From: Chlorobaculum thiosulfatiphilum
GTDB taxonomy: Bacteria; Bacteroidota; Chlorobiia; Chlorobiales; Chlorobiaceae
Length of the DNA stretch: 64,000 nucleotides
Reading direction: 5' to 3'
Assembly (NCBI RefSeq): GCF_006265165.1
Contig: NZ_VDCH01000007.1
Coordinates: forward strand, 30,495 to 94,494
Shown: positions 1 through 8,882 of the stretch, one piece after another
Numbering within the stretch: the stretch's first letter is position 1
Layout: each line of letters begins with the position of its first letter
Notes under the pieces: model-generated
What the model was told of the DNA's origin: nothing
Databases searched by the model: none
The model's input: only the letters and a program-made list of their open reading frames with translations
Program-made: the position numbers and the translations under genes

Positions 1-2054
1 GGAACCTCCAGCCGCACGAACACCTCGGCGGCGGCCCGCAGGTCGCGGTACATCGTGCTTTCGCCAAGCGCGACGAGCGTGACGATATCGGCATGGAGCG
101 CCAGATTTTCGGTCAGGTTGCTCTCCAGCACCGGGGGAGCGTCGATGCAGATAAAATCGTACTGTTCCCGGAGACCGGCGAGTATTCCGGGCAGGCGCTG
201 TTGCGGCGTAAATCCTGCCACCGCATTTCCGTTGTAGAGCGTGTCGGGCGACCCTTCGCCGCCGCTGACGATCAGTTCTTCGGGCGATTTCGCACCCGCC
301 AGCAGCTCCCGAACTCCAGCGGGTTCATTGCCGAGTCCGTCGAGTTCGGCAAGCGTCGGCGCATTGGCGGCGGCCTCGATCAGCAGCACCTTCGGCGCGA
401 GCGAACTCAACGCCTGCGCGCAGTTCCCGGCGAGCGAGGTCACGCCGCTTTGCCGCTCGACGCCGCTGAAGAGAATGATCTTCGAGCCACTCTGCCGGTT
501 TTCGTGAACGAGCTTCACCGCGAGGCTTCGTATCGCCTGCGCGGCGGGGTCGGTGGGCGCAAGTTCGAGAAGCTTGTGGAACGGCTTCTCTTCGGCGGAT
601 TCGGCAATTTCTTTTGCTGGAGGATAGCCAAGCGCCGCCTTTATATCTTCCTTTCGCCGGATACGGTTGTCGAGAAAATCGACCGCTGCGAACAGTACGC
701 CGACCGAGCTGAACGAGAGGGCGAAAAAGACCAGCATCAGCTTTTTGGTATTGGAACCCGCCGGGCTTTCGGGTTCACGGGCAAGCGACTCGATGGCGAC
801 GTGCAGCGGCGCTTTGCCTTCGAGTTCGAGTTCGTGGATGCGGGTGTCGATCTGCTCGAGCAGGTCGCGCTTGTGCTTCAGCGACGATTTGAGCGCCTCG
901 CCGAGGTGCAGGCCGAGCGAGATGCGCACCGACTCCTGCCGGGTCTTGTCCAGCTCGTCGAGCAGCTCTTCTTCGGTGCTTTTGGCTTTTTCCGCCTTGT
1001 TTTTGCTCAGGATCAGCTCCCGCTTCTGCTCGTAATCGCGCTTGCCATAGACGATCATTTTCGCGGAGTTGCGCACCTCGTTCTGCAACTTTTTCTCGTA
1101 GTCGCGCATGGCCTTCATGCGCTGCTCGACGTAGATGCGGTCGGGGTTGTTCTGCGTCAGGCCGTCGGTGGTGCTCCGGAGCTGCTGCTGCTGCTGGTAG
1201 GTCCACGAGCTGGTGGAGTGGAGGGATTGATCCCCCATCACCCGCTCCTCGACCATGGGATCGAGGCTCAGTTTTTTGAGTTGCTGGCTGTTTGTTTCGG
1301 TCTCTTTCAACTGGTTTTCCGAAGAGACTCTTTCCGTGAAGGCGTTGACCGCGGCCTGCTGAAGCTCGTCAGCCCTTTTGCTGGCCCTGTTGTTGTCTTC
1401 ACCGAAATCAGCCGTCGAAATGTCCTTGGTGAGCAGGTTGAGTTTCTCCTCGATGCCAGCGATGTCGTTGGTCAGGGCCTGCTGTTCGTTTTTGAGATAG
1501 ACCAGCCGCTCGTTATCCTGCATTTCGTTGCCTCGTCTCACCTTGTCGAGGTAAACGCGCATGAGTGTGTTGATGAGCGGCGCAAGCCCCTTTTTCTTCG
1601 GGCCGGAAACGCCGATGTCGATCAGGTGCGTGCCTGGCACTGGGTTGACCTTGATGATGATTCCGGCGATTTCAGCGCAGGTTGCCGAAGGAAGGTTCGG
1701 CGGAAAGATTGCGTTTCGCTGATCGGGAGTGAGTTTTTCGACCGTAGCTTTGAGCACATCGAAGCCCAGGATTCGCTTGGCCTGCGTGTTGGAGTAATCG
1801 GAGTAGTAGTTCATGATCGACGGGTCTTCGGACTTGGTGATGACCGAGGGGATGACCGGGTCGATTCTCATGAGGGAGTGAACCTCGTAATTGGGTTTGC
1901 TGATGAGCAGCACGAGCGGCACCGTGAGCGTGAACAGGAACGCGCCGATCACGAGCGCGAACAGGCCGTATCGCTTGATGAAGCCGACGATGTCGATCGG
2001 TTTGTTCGGTTTGCCGAACGGCAGCGCCTCTTTCGGTGCGTTTTCCTTGATCAT
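1..2054 (-). CDS. Wzc-like polysaccharide co-polymerase / tyrosine autokinase homologue (C-terminus beyond window)
   Basis: Inner-membrane protein expected to control chain length and export of the polysaccharide made by this locus. I translated 684 residues from the ATG at 2054. A first membrane segment lies at about residues 30-52, followed by a Wzz-like periplasmic region and long coiled coil (about 170-420, with a QQQQQ run), a second membrane segment near 438-455 and a cytoplasmic BY-kinase-like domain from about 490. The Walker A position reads GVERQSGVTSLA, so the usual GK[ST] lysine is valine. Walker A' reads VLLIEAAANAP where DADxR is expected, and Walker B is FICIDAPPV. It therefore looks like a catalytically degraded kinase. 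The C-terminal tyrosine cluster, if any, is outside the window. The start overlaps the flippase stop by 4 bp (ATGA), implying coupled translation. Confidence 0.85.
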   Translation of the reverse strand, partial: MIKENAPKEALPFGKPNKPIDIVGFIKRYGLFALVIGAFLFTLTVPLVLLISKPNYEVHSLMRIDPVIPSVITKSEDPSIMNYYSDYSNTQAKRILGFDVLKATVEKLTPDQRNAIFPPNLPSATCAEIAGIIIKVNPVPGTHLIDIGVSGPKKKGLAPLINTLMRVYLDKVRRGNEMQDNERLVYLKNEQQALTNDIAGIEEKLNLLTKDISTADFGEDNNRASKRADELQQAAVNAFTERVSSENQLKETETNSQQLKKLSLDPMVEERVMGDQSLHSTSSWTYQQQQQLRSTTDGLTQNNPDRIYVEQRMKAMRDYEKKLQNEVRNSAKMIVYGKRDYEQKRELILSKNKAEKAKSTEEELLDELDKTRQESVRISLGLHLGEALKSSLKHKRDLLEQIDTRIHELELEGKAPLHVAIESLAREPESPAGSNTKKLMLVFFALSFSSVGVLFAAVDFLDNRIRRKEDIKAALGYPPAKEIAESAEEKPFHKLLELAPTDPAAQAIRSLAVKLVHENRQSGSKIILFSGVERQSGVTSLAGNCAQALSSLAPKVLLIEAAANAPTLAELDGLGNEPAGVRELLAGAKSPEELIVSGGEGSPDTLYNGNAVAGFTPQQRLPGILAGLREQYDFICIDAPPVLESNLTENLALHADIVTLVALGESTMYRDLRAAAEVFVRLEV

Positions 2055-3802
2055 GCCGATCCTTTTTTCAGTGGCAGCAGTTCGAACGCTTTGCTTTTTT
2101 CAGCCTCGTCGAGCACGAATTTCCACAACAGTCCGGCGCTCGACAGCACAAAGAACGTACCGCACGCGACAATCTGGAGCATCAGATTCAGCCGTCCGGT
2201 TTGCGGCCAGAGCGTGGAGATGGTGAAAATCAGCACTCCCGGAACAATCGGAATCAGGGCTGGCAGTACGCTGTGGGTAACAAATTCGCCCGTGCGGATG
2301 GCGAAGGTGCCGTTGCTGCGCCAGATGAGGAAGAGCGTGCTGGCCGACATGCTCGCGGCGATGGCCGCAGCGGCGCCGGTGAGTCCCCAGACGGTCGTTC
2401 CGGCGGGAATCCAGAGCACCATGAGCAGCGTCTGCGCCAGCATGTATTCGAGCTCGCGCCCGTTGCGATCGATTCCCCTGAAGAGCAGCGTGACCGGGCC
2501 GGTGCAGAGCTGGATCGAGTAGGCGATGGAGAGAAAGATCATGACTTCGGCGGCGCCGGGATACTTCGTGCCGACCCAGACGTCGATGAGCGGGCGGGCC
2601 ATGGCGATGAGAAAGCCGAACAAGAGCGAGTTGATGATATTGGTGAAGCGGATGCCGTCGAGGTAGAGTTTTTTCAGCTCGTCGCTATCGAGGCGGTTTT
2701 CGGTTTTGAACGAACGGTCGAGCATCGCGAGCAGCACCGCGCCCGCTCCGGCGGCGACAAGCGCGGCTATCCAGCTATTGACGGGCAACAAGGCGCGCAC
2801 CCGGTCGAGAAAGGCTATCGGCGCGCTCGCCAGCGCAACGGAGGCCAGCGCGACCATGAGATAGGTGACGGCGCGCTCGGCGGGAGTTTTCCACTTGTCT
2901 CCCGTCCAGTTCCCTTCGAGATGCGCCGCCGTCGAGAGGAACGGCCCGAAGGCCGACGAGGAGATTCCGCCCGCCGCCGAAGGGAGCTTTCGCCCGATTT
3001 CGAACAAACCTCCGGCGGCAAGTCCCGAAATGGCGGTGATGAAGAGTCGGTCGATGGCGGTCAGGAAGATGCCGAGCATTCCGAGCACCTGCACCTTGCC
3101 GCCGAAGCCGAAAAAGTGCCGCAGGTGCTCGCGGCTGAAAAGCCGCAGCGAGACGCGCAGCGACGGCAGCAGCGATTTGGCGATGAACCAGCAGCCGAGC
3201 GTTTCGAGCACGAGCCGCAGCGCGTAGGCGTAGAGCAGTCCTTTCACTCCGGAGCCAAGCGCGAGAAAGCCGATGATCGCGCCGATTTCGATCAGTCCGG
3301 CGACCGTGGTGACCATTCTTTCCTTGGCGAATTCGTGCATTCCGTTGATGATGAAGCGGAAGCCGCCGAGGACGAGTTCGATGCTGAAGACGATCGCCGT
3401 GCCGAGAATCAGCGTCGTGGCCACCGCCCGCTGCGCCGCTTCGATGTTGAAGCGCACCATCAGGAATGGCATCGAGAAATAGAGGCCCGCGTAAAAGAGC
3501 GAGCAGAACAGAAACATGTAGGCCACGCCGGTCGAGAGCAGGCGGCTGATCTCCTGTTCCCGTCCCTCGGCCAGGTAACGCGCCGCATAGCGGATATAGG
3601 TGCTGTTGACGCCGAAACCGCCCATGCCCGCGTAGGAGAGGATGATGAAGCAGAGCGACCAGAGGCCGAACTCGCTCAAGGAGAGGTAGTGCAGGATGAA
3701 GGGCGTCAGCAGCAGTCGGCTGAGCATATAGACGAGGGTCGCCATGATGCCCGATACTGCATTGCTGACAAGCTTGTTCTGCGCGTTTTCCTTATGGATC
3801 AT
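2051..3802 (-). CDS. Wzx-like polysaccharide flippase (MATE/oligosaccharidyl-lipid exporter superfamily)
   Basis: Integral membrane protein of 583 aa with about 12-14 hydrophobic segments spread over its whole length. The N-terminus has the layout of PST/RfbX-type O-antigen and teichoic-acid exporters: a helix from residue 14, then a GLWSLCFI segment and a GxGxNSTYIRY stretch. Its likely role is moving lipid-linked repeat units across the inner membrane. It lies between the GT8 gene and the Wzc-like gene in a same-strand polysaccharide cluster and overlaps the latter by 4 bp. At 583 aa it is longer than a typical Wzx (about 420-500). The extra length lies around residues 290-390, a membrane-rich stretch with a charged loop. 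Substrate cannot be read from sequence. Confidence 0.8.
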   Translation of the reverse strand: MIHKENAQNKLVSNAVSGIMATLVYMLSRLLLTPFILHYLSLSEFGLWSLCFIILSYAGMGGFGVNSTYIRYAARYLAEGREQEISRLLSTGVAYMFLFCSLFYAGLYFSMPFLMVRFNIEAAQRAVATTLILGTAIVFSIELVLGGFRFIINGMHEFAKERMVTTVAGLIEIGAIIGFLALGSGVKGLLYAYALRLVLETLGCWFIAKSLLPSLRVSLRLFSREHLRHFFGFGGKVQVLGMLGIFLTAIDRLFITAISGLAAGGLFEIGRKLPSAAGGISSSAFGPFLSTAAHLEGNWTGDKWKTPAERAVTYLMVALASVALASAPIAFLDRVRALLPVNSWIAALVAAGAGAVLLAMLDRSFKTENRLDSDELKKLYLDGIRFTNIINSLLFGFLIAMARPLIDVWVGTKYPGAAEVMIFLSIAYSIQLCTGPVTLLFRGIDRNGRELEYMLAQTLLMVLWIPAGTTVWGLTGAAAAIAASMSASTLFLIWRSNGTFAIRTGEFVTHSVLPALIPIVPGVLIFTISTLWPQTGRLNLMLQIVACGTFFVLSSAGLLWKFVLDEAEKSKAFELLPLKKGSA

Positions 3803-3901
3803 AGTGGGTAGTGGTGTGTCAAGGCAAAACAGGCGAATGATTGTGCCAGTCCAGTGTTTTTTGATTTCACCATGCCGGTCTGCACCTCCAGTGATGGAGA
3901 C

Positions 3902-4004
3902 TCGTCATCGCGAGTCCCGACCTGTCGCGACGTGGCGATCCATCGTTTACAGCCTTCGCTGAATCCACATGGATCGCCACATCGCGATGCTCCTCGCAAT
4001 GACG
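3902..4004. repeat. Dispersed imperfect inverted repeat (GTCATTGCGAGGAGC type)
   Basis: The two arms begin with CGTCATCGCGAG on the plus strand and end with CTCGCAATGACG. Both contain a copy of TGGCGATCCAT or its complement. It fills most of the gap between the flippase and the GT8 gene. The motif resembles the short CATTGCGAGGAGC elements found between genes in many bacterial genomes. No open reading frame is carried. Confidence 0.6.
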
Positions 4005-4056
4005 GTGGATTCAGAACTGTTTGCCATCGATACGAAAGCGGGATGGCTTTCGTGCG

Positions 4057-4971
4057 TCAACCGGCTTGTTTTTTCAGCACCTTCTTGATGGCTGCCTTGA
4101 AATTCTTCGGGATCATCGATTTCAACAGATGCAGCGGCCTCAAGTCGGAGTAGATGGCGCGCCGGTACGGCGTCATTTTCAGATACTTCCAGTAATAGCT
4201 TTTATACGGGTGTCTGTTTTTGAAGTGCCAGGGCTTCGAGCCGGAGCTGTAGTGAATGACGACCGGTTTCGTCCGGGCCTCCTGAAGCTCCTTCTTGCCG
4301 AAGCAGTCGAACCGGCTTTCGAAATCAGCGTCGAACAGCGATGAAAACTGGTTGAACTTCAGCGGCGCCTTTTTCCATCTGCCGTTGATGACCGAATTGA
4401 GGCCATCCTGATCGGGAAACCAGACGTCATCCGGGTGTTTTTCAATGAAGTCGATGATCTTTTTCTGGAGGTCGGTCTCTTTCCATTTTCTGAGATTGAT
4501 GAGCATCATCCCGGAGTTGAAATAGACCGCCGACTTGTCCATGCGCAATTTGTCGTGGCGGTCGAAACCGGGGTCTTCGATCGCGCCGACATAAGCGTCG
4601 CCGAGATCGGTCTCGTACAGCTCACGGATCGAGCCGTTGACGACGATGTCCGAATCGAGGTAGAGCACCTTCTGTTCGTCGATGAGCGAGGGAATGAGCA
4701 GGCGGTAGTAGATGCCCTTCGGGTACATCGGGTGTTCGGTGGCCAGCGTGACGAAGAGGTCGTCCGAAACGGTGAGATGCCTGACCTCGCAGTCGTACCC
4801 TTTCACGATCTCGCCGATGTTGCGCCGGTCTTTCGCCGTCATGCCGCTGCTGATGATATTGACGGTGAACGCCAGTTCTCGGTTGTTTACGAGCAGCGAA
4901 ATCAGCGCGACGGAGAGGTGCTGGATGTAGTTCCTGTCGGAAGCGAAGACGATGTTGAGCCTCTCGTTCAT
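4057..4971 (-). CDS. Glycosyltransferase family 8
   Basis: Protein of 304 aa that likely transfers a hexose from a nucleotide sugar during repeat-unit assembly in the cytoplasm. It starts MNERLNIVFASDRNY, a typical GT8 opening strand. The metal-binding DxD motif is YLDSDIVVNG at residues 104-113, and a HYSSGSKPWH segment near the C-terminus matches the family HxxG.KPW motif. The reading frame is open upstream, but I chose the ATG at 4971 because it aligns with GT8 N-termini and overlaps the stop of the upstream GT4 by 4 bp (ATGA). Donor and acceptor are unknown. Confidence 0.85.
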   Translation of the reverse strand: MNERLNIVFASDRNYIQHLSVALISLLVNNRELAFTVNIISSGMTAKDRRNIGEIVKGYDCEVRHLTVSDDLFVTLATEHPMYPKGIYYRLLIPSLIDEQKVLYLDSDIVVNGSIRELYETDLGDAYVGAIEDPGFDRHDKLRMDKSAVYFNSGMMLINLRKWKETDLQKKIIDFIEKHPDDVWFPDQDGLNSVINGRWKKAPLKFNQFSSLFDADFESRFDCFGKKELQEARTKPVVIHYSSGSKPWHFKNRHPYKSYYWKYLKMTPYRRAIYSDLRPLHLLKSMIPKNFKAAIKKVLKKQAG

Positions 4972-6155
4972 GTGCGTTTCCGTCCGTTGGTTATGGAAAG
5001 CAGGTGGTCGATCCGGTTTTTGTAGGTGGTTTCGAAATCGTGCTGGCGACCGAAGCCAGCGGCGTTTCTCGACTTTTCGGCTATCTCCTCGCGAGCGAGA
5101 TCGAGCCGCAGAATCATCCACGAGACCGCGTCGATGTCATCGGGCCGGACTCCCCAGCCGACCTCGGCAAGATCGAGAATGCCGCTGAATGCCTGGTTGC
5201 GGTAGCCGACGATCGGTACGCCGCAGGAGAGGGTTTCGAGGTACGTGCACGATGGATCGCTCTGGCGGTGCAGGGCGACGAAAAGATCGACCTTCTCCTT
5301 GAGGTCGGGCAGCAGTTGCCGGTGGAAGTCCACCGCTCCCTCCATCGTTACCAGCTCGTTCAGGTCGTTCCTTTCGATAGAGCGTTTCATCTCCGCTTCC
5401 AGGTCGCCCGCCCCGTAGATGGAGAGGTGGAACGGGAGATTCAGCTTTTTGAGCTTCAGGGCGAGCTGGACGAGGTGATCCGCGCCCTTCATGGCCACGA
5501 GCCGCCCGGAGAAGGCCAGCCGAAGCGGCTTTTTCTCCCTGAGCGTACAGAGGCGCGCTTCGAGTTCGGCGTCGCCGATGAGCTGCTCTTTCGAGACCCG
5601 CGTGTCGAAGTAGAGCAACCGGTTCGGTGTCTTCCGGTACTCATGGTAGGCAGGAGCGCCGTTGCACTGAAGCCCGTCGCAGCGTTTAAATGCCTTGCGC
5701 CGTTTGCGTTCGCCGAGCCGGAGGTAGAGGTACTGGCGGAGCCGCAGAACCGGATTTCGGGAGCTGAGCGCGGCTATCTGGTAGCGGGTTTCGGGGATGT
5801 ACTCGATGACATAGACGCATCTGACGCCCTTCTGTCGGCACAAGGCGGCGACATGGAGCTGGTCGTGGGCGTCGGCCGATGCCAGCACGACAGCGGCGTT
5901 GGCGATGTGTTCGCCACCGGCGATTTTGTTCTCCCTGAGCACGATGCAGGTAAATGGCATGTCGCCGGGCGTTGCCTCGACGACGCCGAAATCCGGGAGC
6001 GGAGAGCTGCTTTGCGACATCACGCAGGTGATCGGCCCCGGCCAGAGTTCGGCATAGAGCAAGAGGCCGTCGTAAAATTTGCGGTCGAACCGCAGGGTTT
6101 CGCCCTGTTTCCAGACCGGCACGGAAGGAATGATGGTTAACGGCGGTTTCTGCAA
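4968..6155 (-). CDS. Glycosyltransferase family 4 (GT-B fold)
   Basis: About 395 aa. The C-terminal half carries the nucleotide-sugar-binding Rossmann domain of GT4 enzymes: LAFSGRLVAMKGADHLV, then LSIYGAGDLEAEM, then a TYLETLSCGVPIVGY segment containing the ExxxxxxG signature. The N-terminal half is divergent. The start is uncertain. The frame is open into the preceding export gene, and no ATG lies at the natural N-terminus. I propose TTG at 6155, which slightly overlaps the stop of the Wza-like gene at 6176. An ATG at 6248 would add about 31 unlikely residues. Role: adds a sugar to the lipid-linked repeat unit. Confidence 0.75.
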   Translation of the reverse strand: MQKPPLTIIPSVPVWKQGETLRFDRKFYDGLLLYAELWPGPITCVMSQSSSPLPDFGVVEATPGDMPFTCIVLRENKIAGGEHIANAAVVLASADAHDQLHVAALCRQKGVRCVYVIEYIPETRYQIAALSSRNPVLRLRQYLYLRLGERKRRKAFKRCDGLQCNGAPAYHEYRKTPNRLLYFDTRVSKEQLIGDAELEARLCTLREKKPLRLAFSGRLVAMKGADHLVQLALKLKKLNLPFHLSIYGAGDLEAEMKRSIERNDLNELVTMEGAVDFHRQLLPDLKEKVDLFVALHRQSDPSCTYLETLSCGVPIVGYRNQAFSGILDLAEVGWGVRPDDIDAVSWMILRLDLAREEIAEKSRNAAGFGRQHDFETTYKNRIDHLLSITNGRKRT

Positions 6156-6175
6156 TGTGCTTTTTATTAGTCTGA

Positions 6176-7372
6176 TTACGGGCTTGTGGTGGTCGTGGTG
6201 GATGTGGCGCCGCTCGAACTGCTGTTGATGAAGCCGGACTGTCCCCAAATCTTCGAGCGCAATCGCTCCATGACGCCGAGCGACTCCAGGTCGCTGAAAC
6301 CGAGGTTCAGCATCTGCAACGAAGGCATGATCTTTTCGATTGCATAGTTGAACTTTGTCATGCCGCCGGGGCTGACATACACGATGTCGTTGGCCATCAG
6401 CGAGAAGTTTTGGGTAAAATCGCCGGATTCGAGCAGCTTTTTCAGGTCAACCCTGATCACGTCCCCCTTGAGCGTCTGCTGCCGGACGACGAACACCTTT
6501 TCTGCGTTTGCATTCTTGTTCAGGCCGCCCGCCAGCATCACCGCCTTGAGCACCGTCATGCCGCTTCTGATCTGGATCGCGCCCGGCGTCTGCACCTCGC
6601 CGAGTACGTAAACCATTTCGTCCGAAGACTCCGGAATGTAGATCACGTCGTTGTTCCTGACCGGAGCGTTCAGCGCCATGTTGCCGTTCCGGAGCAGATC
6701 TTCGAGGTCGATCCAGATGATGGTGTCGTTGCCCCGGATGATGGCGCACTTGGTCAAGGAGGTATCCTTGTTCTGGTCGGGAATGCCGCCCGCCAGCGCG
6801 AGAGCTTCGAGCAGTGTGCCTTTGCCGGGGAAGTTGATGACGCCCGGTTTGCTCACCCGTCCGAGCACGAACGCCTTGTTGTTGTGGAACTCCTGGACGC
6901 GAATGGTCACTTCGGGTTCAATGTAAAAGAATTCGAGTTTCGAGGTGACCAGCGCTTTCACTTCGGCGACGCTCAAGCCGAGCACCTGAATGTTGCCGAT
7001 TCTCGGCACGGTGAGGAAGCCGTCGGGCGAAACCAGAATGCCCTCCTGCGATAGTTCGGGCCGCCGCCACACCAGGATGCCGATCATGTCCCCCGGCCCC
7101 AGCCTGTACTCGAACGCCTCCTGCGTGTCGAGCGCCTTGAGCCGCTCGGGCGTGGCGAACGCCTGCACCTTTTTCGGCGGCTCCGACTTGAAGGTGCTTT
7201 CGCCTGTTTTGCTGACGGCGGTCTCCTTCGGAGAAATAGAGCTGCACGCCGAGAGCAAGAGCAACAGCAGCGAGCAGAGCAGGGAACTCGCTCGCCTGAA
7301 TCGCTCGTCGCCGCGAGTCGCGCCGGGTTGTCGCCAGGCGTAGCGCGGGAAAAACAGTTCGGTTCGTCTCAT
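6176..7372 (-). CDS. Wza-like polysaccharide export outer-membrane lipoprotein
   Basis: About 398 aa. A hydrophobic leucine run ends in LLSAC, a lipobox with Cys43 as the expected lipidated residue; the preceding n-region is unusually long for a lipoprotein. The polysaccharide-export domain follows (YRLGPGDMIGILVW about residue 90, then SPDGFLTVPRIGNIQVLG), then two SLBB-type domains with FVLGRVSKPG and YVLGEVQTPGAI. The family forms the periplasm-spanning and outer-membrane channel for capsule or EPS, working with a Wzc-type partner, which is encoded at the end of this cluster. An ATG at 7372 was chosen; the frame is open upstream but runs into the acyltransferase stop at 7389. Confidence 0.88.
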   Translation of the reverse strand: MRRTELFFPRYAWRQPGATRGDERFRRASSLLCSLLLLLLSACSSISPKETAVSKTGESTFKSEPPKKVQAFATPERLKALDTQEAFEYRLGPGDMIGILVWRRPELSQEGILVSPDGFLTVPRIGNIQVLGLSVAEVKALVTSKLEFFYIEPEVTIRVQEFHNNKAFVLGRVSKPGVINFPGKGTLLEALALAGGIPDQNKDTSLTKCAIIRGNDTIIWIDLEDLLRNGNMALNAPVRNNDVIYIPESSDEMVYVLGEVQTPGAIQIRSGMTVLKAVMLAGGLNKNANAEKVFVVRQQTLKGDVIRVDLKKLLESGDFTQNFSLMANDIVYVSPGGMTKFNYAIEKIMPSLQMLNLGFSDLESLGVMERLRSKIWGQSGFINSSSSGATSTTTTTSP

Positions 7373-7388
7373 GGAAACGTGGAATCGA

Positions 7389-7898
7389 TCAAGACTTTTT
7401 CGGAATGATTCTGGCCGGAATGCCCACGGCAATGGAGTTCGCGGGTACCGAGGCGATGATTACCGCATTGGCTCCGACATCCACGTTGTCGCCGATGGTG
7501 ATGTTGCCGAGCAGTTTGGCGCCCGCGCCGATGTTGACGTTGTTGCCGATCTTCGGGGCGGCTTTTTCCTCGATGTTCTTCAGCCCCACCGTGACGCCGT
7601 TGCGGATGATGCAGTTGTCGCCAAAGCTCGCGTAGCCGCTGATGACGATGTCACCGAAGTGGTCGATGCGGAAGTTCCTGCCGACCGGCACTTCACAGGG
7701 CAGCTCTATGCCGGTGAGAATCTGCGCGATTTTGTAGAGAAACCGGTAGAGCAGCGAAAAGGGCTTGCGCAGCAGCGGGTTTTTGATGCCGTAGCGCCAT
7801 CGCCCGTAGCGATAGACCACCATCACCCAGAACCCCTGCTGGCTCCAGTGGCCGCCGTAGGTTTTCAGGTCGGCCTGTATGTTAGGGAAAAGGCTCAT
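7389..7898 (-). CDS. Left-handed beta-helix acyltransferase, serine acetyltransferase-like
   Basis: Protein of 169 aa. An N-terminal helical part (about 1-60) resembles short CysE-type proteins found in polysaccharide clusters, followed by hexapeptide repeats (about 65-160) such as GDNCIIRNGVTVG, GNNVNIGAGAKLLG and GDNVDVGANAVI. It ends in the usual GIPARII. It probably O- or N-acetylates a sugar of the polymer. A true cysteine-biosynthesis role is less likely from context, since it sits 6 bp after a GT2 gene and just before the export lipoprotein. A catalytic histidine is plausible at DHFGDIVISG, as in the family. Confidence 0.8.
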   Translation of the reverse strand: MSLFPNIQADLKTYGGHWSQQGFWVMVVYRYGRWRYGIKNPLLRKPFSLLYRFLYKIAQILTGIELPCEVPVGRNFRIDHFGDIVISGYASFGDNCIIRNGVTVGLKNIEEKAAPKIGNNVNIGAGAKLLGNITIGDNVDVGANAVIIASVPANSIAVGIPARIIPKKS

Positions 7899-7904
7899 GC
7901 GAAC

Positions 7905-8879
7905 TTACCAGGGAATTGGTGGCGAGAACTTGCCGAAGCGCGTGTCGGCGACCGAGCGAGTGACCTGGCTCATGGTCGAACGGGCCATCTCTTTTTTCCG
8001 CGCGGCGTCGCCAGACGGGAGCAAAAGGTTTTTCAGGTAGCGCATCGAGAACCACAGCAGCTCGATGCCAGCGCTCGCAAGCATCGTCGCAATTCCATAA
8101 TTTTTGCGGTAGTAGAGCCACTCGCTGCGCATCCGGAAGGAGAGCACCTGCGAGGCGGCGCTGTCGAAGGTCTTGTCCTTGCGCGTCTTGCTGCTCGCGC
8201 CGCCGATATGCATCACCTCGGCGTCCGGGATGAAGAAGACTTTCCAGCCCGCTTTTTTGGCCCGCAGGCAGAGGTCGGTCTCTTCGTAATAAATAAAGAA
8301 GCGCTCGTCGAACGGGCCGATTTTGTCGAGCATCGCCTTGCGCACGATGGTGAAGGTGCCGGGCACCCAGTCCACCTCCATCGGGCGGTCGTGGGCGAAG
8401 TCGCCGAACTCGTGCCAGTTCAGCCAGCGCGATTTCGGAAACTTCGCGCGAAGGCCCGACAGCGTCAAGAGCTTGGTCAAAGGCGAAGGGAAGCGGCGCG
8501 CCGACGGTTCGAGGCGTCCCTCCGGCGAGATGATCTTGCCGCCGCACAGGCCGCACTCCGGGTGCTCGTCCATGAAGCGCACGGCGTTGGGAATCGACGA
8601 CGGAAGGACGTAGGCGTCGGGATTGAGCAGCACGATGTACTCGCCGGAGGCTTGCCGGAACGCCTGATTATTCGCCGCCGCGAAGCCGAGGTTCTGTTTG
8701 TTGGCGATGAGCCGCGCCTCCGGAAAGCGCTCGGCGACCATCTCCGCCGACTGGTCGCGCGAGTCGTTGTCCACGACGAACACCTCCATCTCGCTGCCCA
8801 TGCCGCTCTTGAAAAGCGCATCGAGGCAGTTCGCGAGAATCTCCCGCGTGTTGAAACTGACGATAACGACCGTGACCAT
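7905..8879 (-). CDS. Glycosyltransferase family 2, rhamnosyltransferase-like
   Basis: Protein of 324 aa with a GT-A fold. It opens MVTVVIVSFNTREIL, followed by VFVVDNDSRDQSAEM and NLGFAAANNQAF. The metal-binding region is VLLNPDAYVLP and the catalytic part is GPFDERFFIYYEETDLCLRAKKAG, typical of the WbbL/RfbF-like subgroup that uses dTDP-rhamnose or related donors. The C-terminal 60 residues carry amphipathic/hydrophobic stretches suggesting membrane association. The stop of the RsbW-like gene upstream is only 3 bp away, so it is part of the same transcript. Confidence 0.88.
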   Translation of the reverse strand: MVTVVIVSFNTREILANCLDALFKSGMGSEMEVFVVDNDSRDQSAEMVAERFPEARLIANKQNLGFAAANNQAFRQASGEYIVLLNPDAYVLPSSIPNAVRFMDEHPECGLCGGKIISPEGRLEPSARRFPSPLTKLLTLSGLRAKFPKSRWLNWHEFGDFAHDRPMEVDWVPGTFTIVRKAMLDKIGPFDERFFIYYEETDLCLRAKKAGWKVFFIPDAEVMHIGGASSKTRKDKTFDSAASQVLSFRMRSEWLYYRKNYGIATMLASAGIELLWFSMRYLKNLLLPSGDAARKKEMARSTMSQVTRSVADTRFGKFSPPIPW

Positions 8880-8882
8880 CGG

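Noticed and set aside
93..2522. Long plus-strand open frame opposite the Wzc-like gene
   Set aside because: It is the antisense of a well-supported protein with clear kinase and membrane motifs. High GC content leaves such frames open by chance. Its translation has no recognisable motif.
2201..3811. Plus-strand frame of 536 codons opposite the flippase
   Set aside because: Antisense to a clear multi-helix membrane protein, no motifs.
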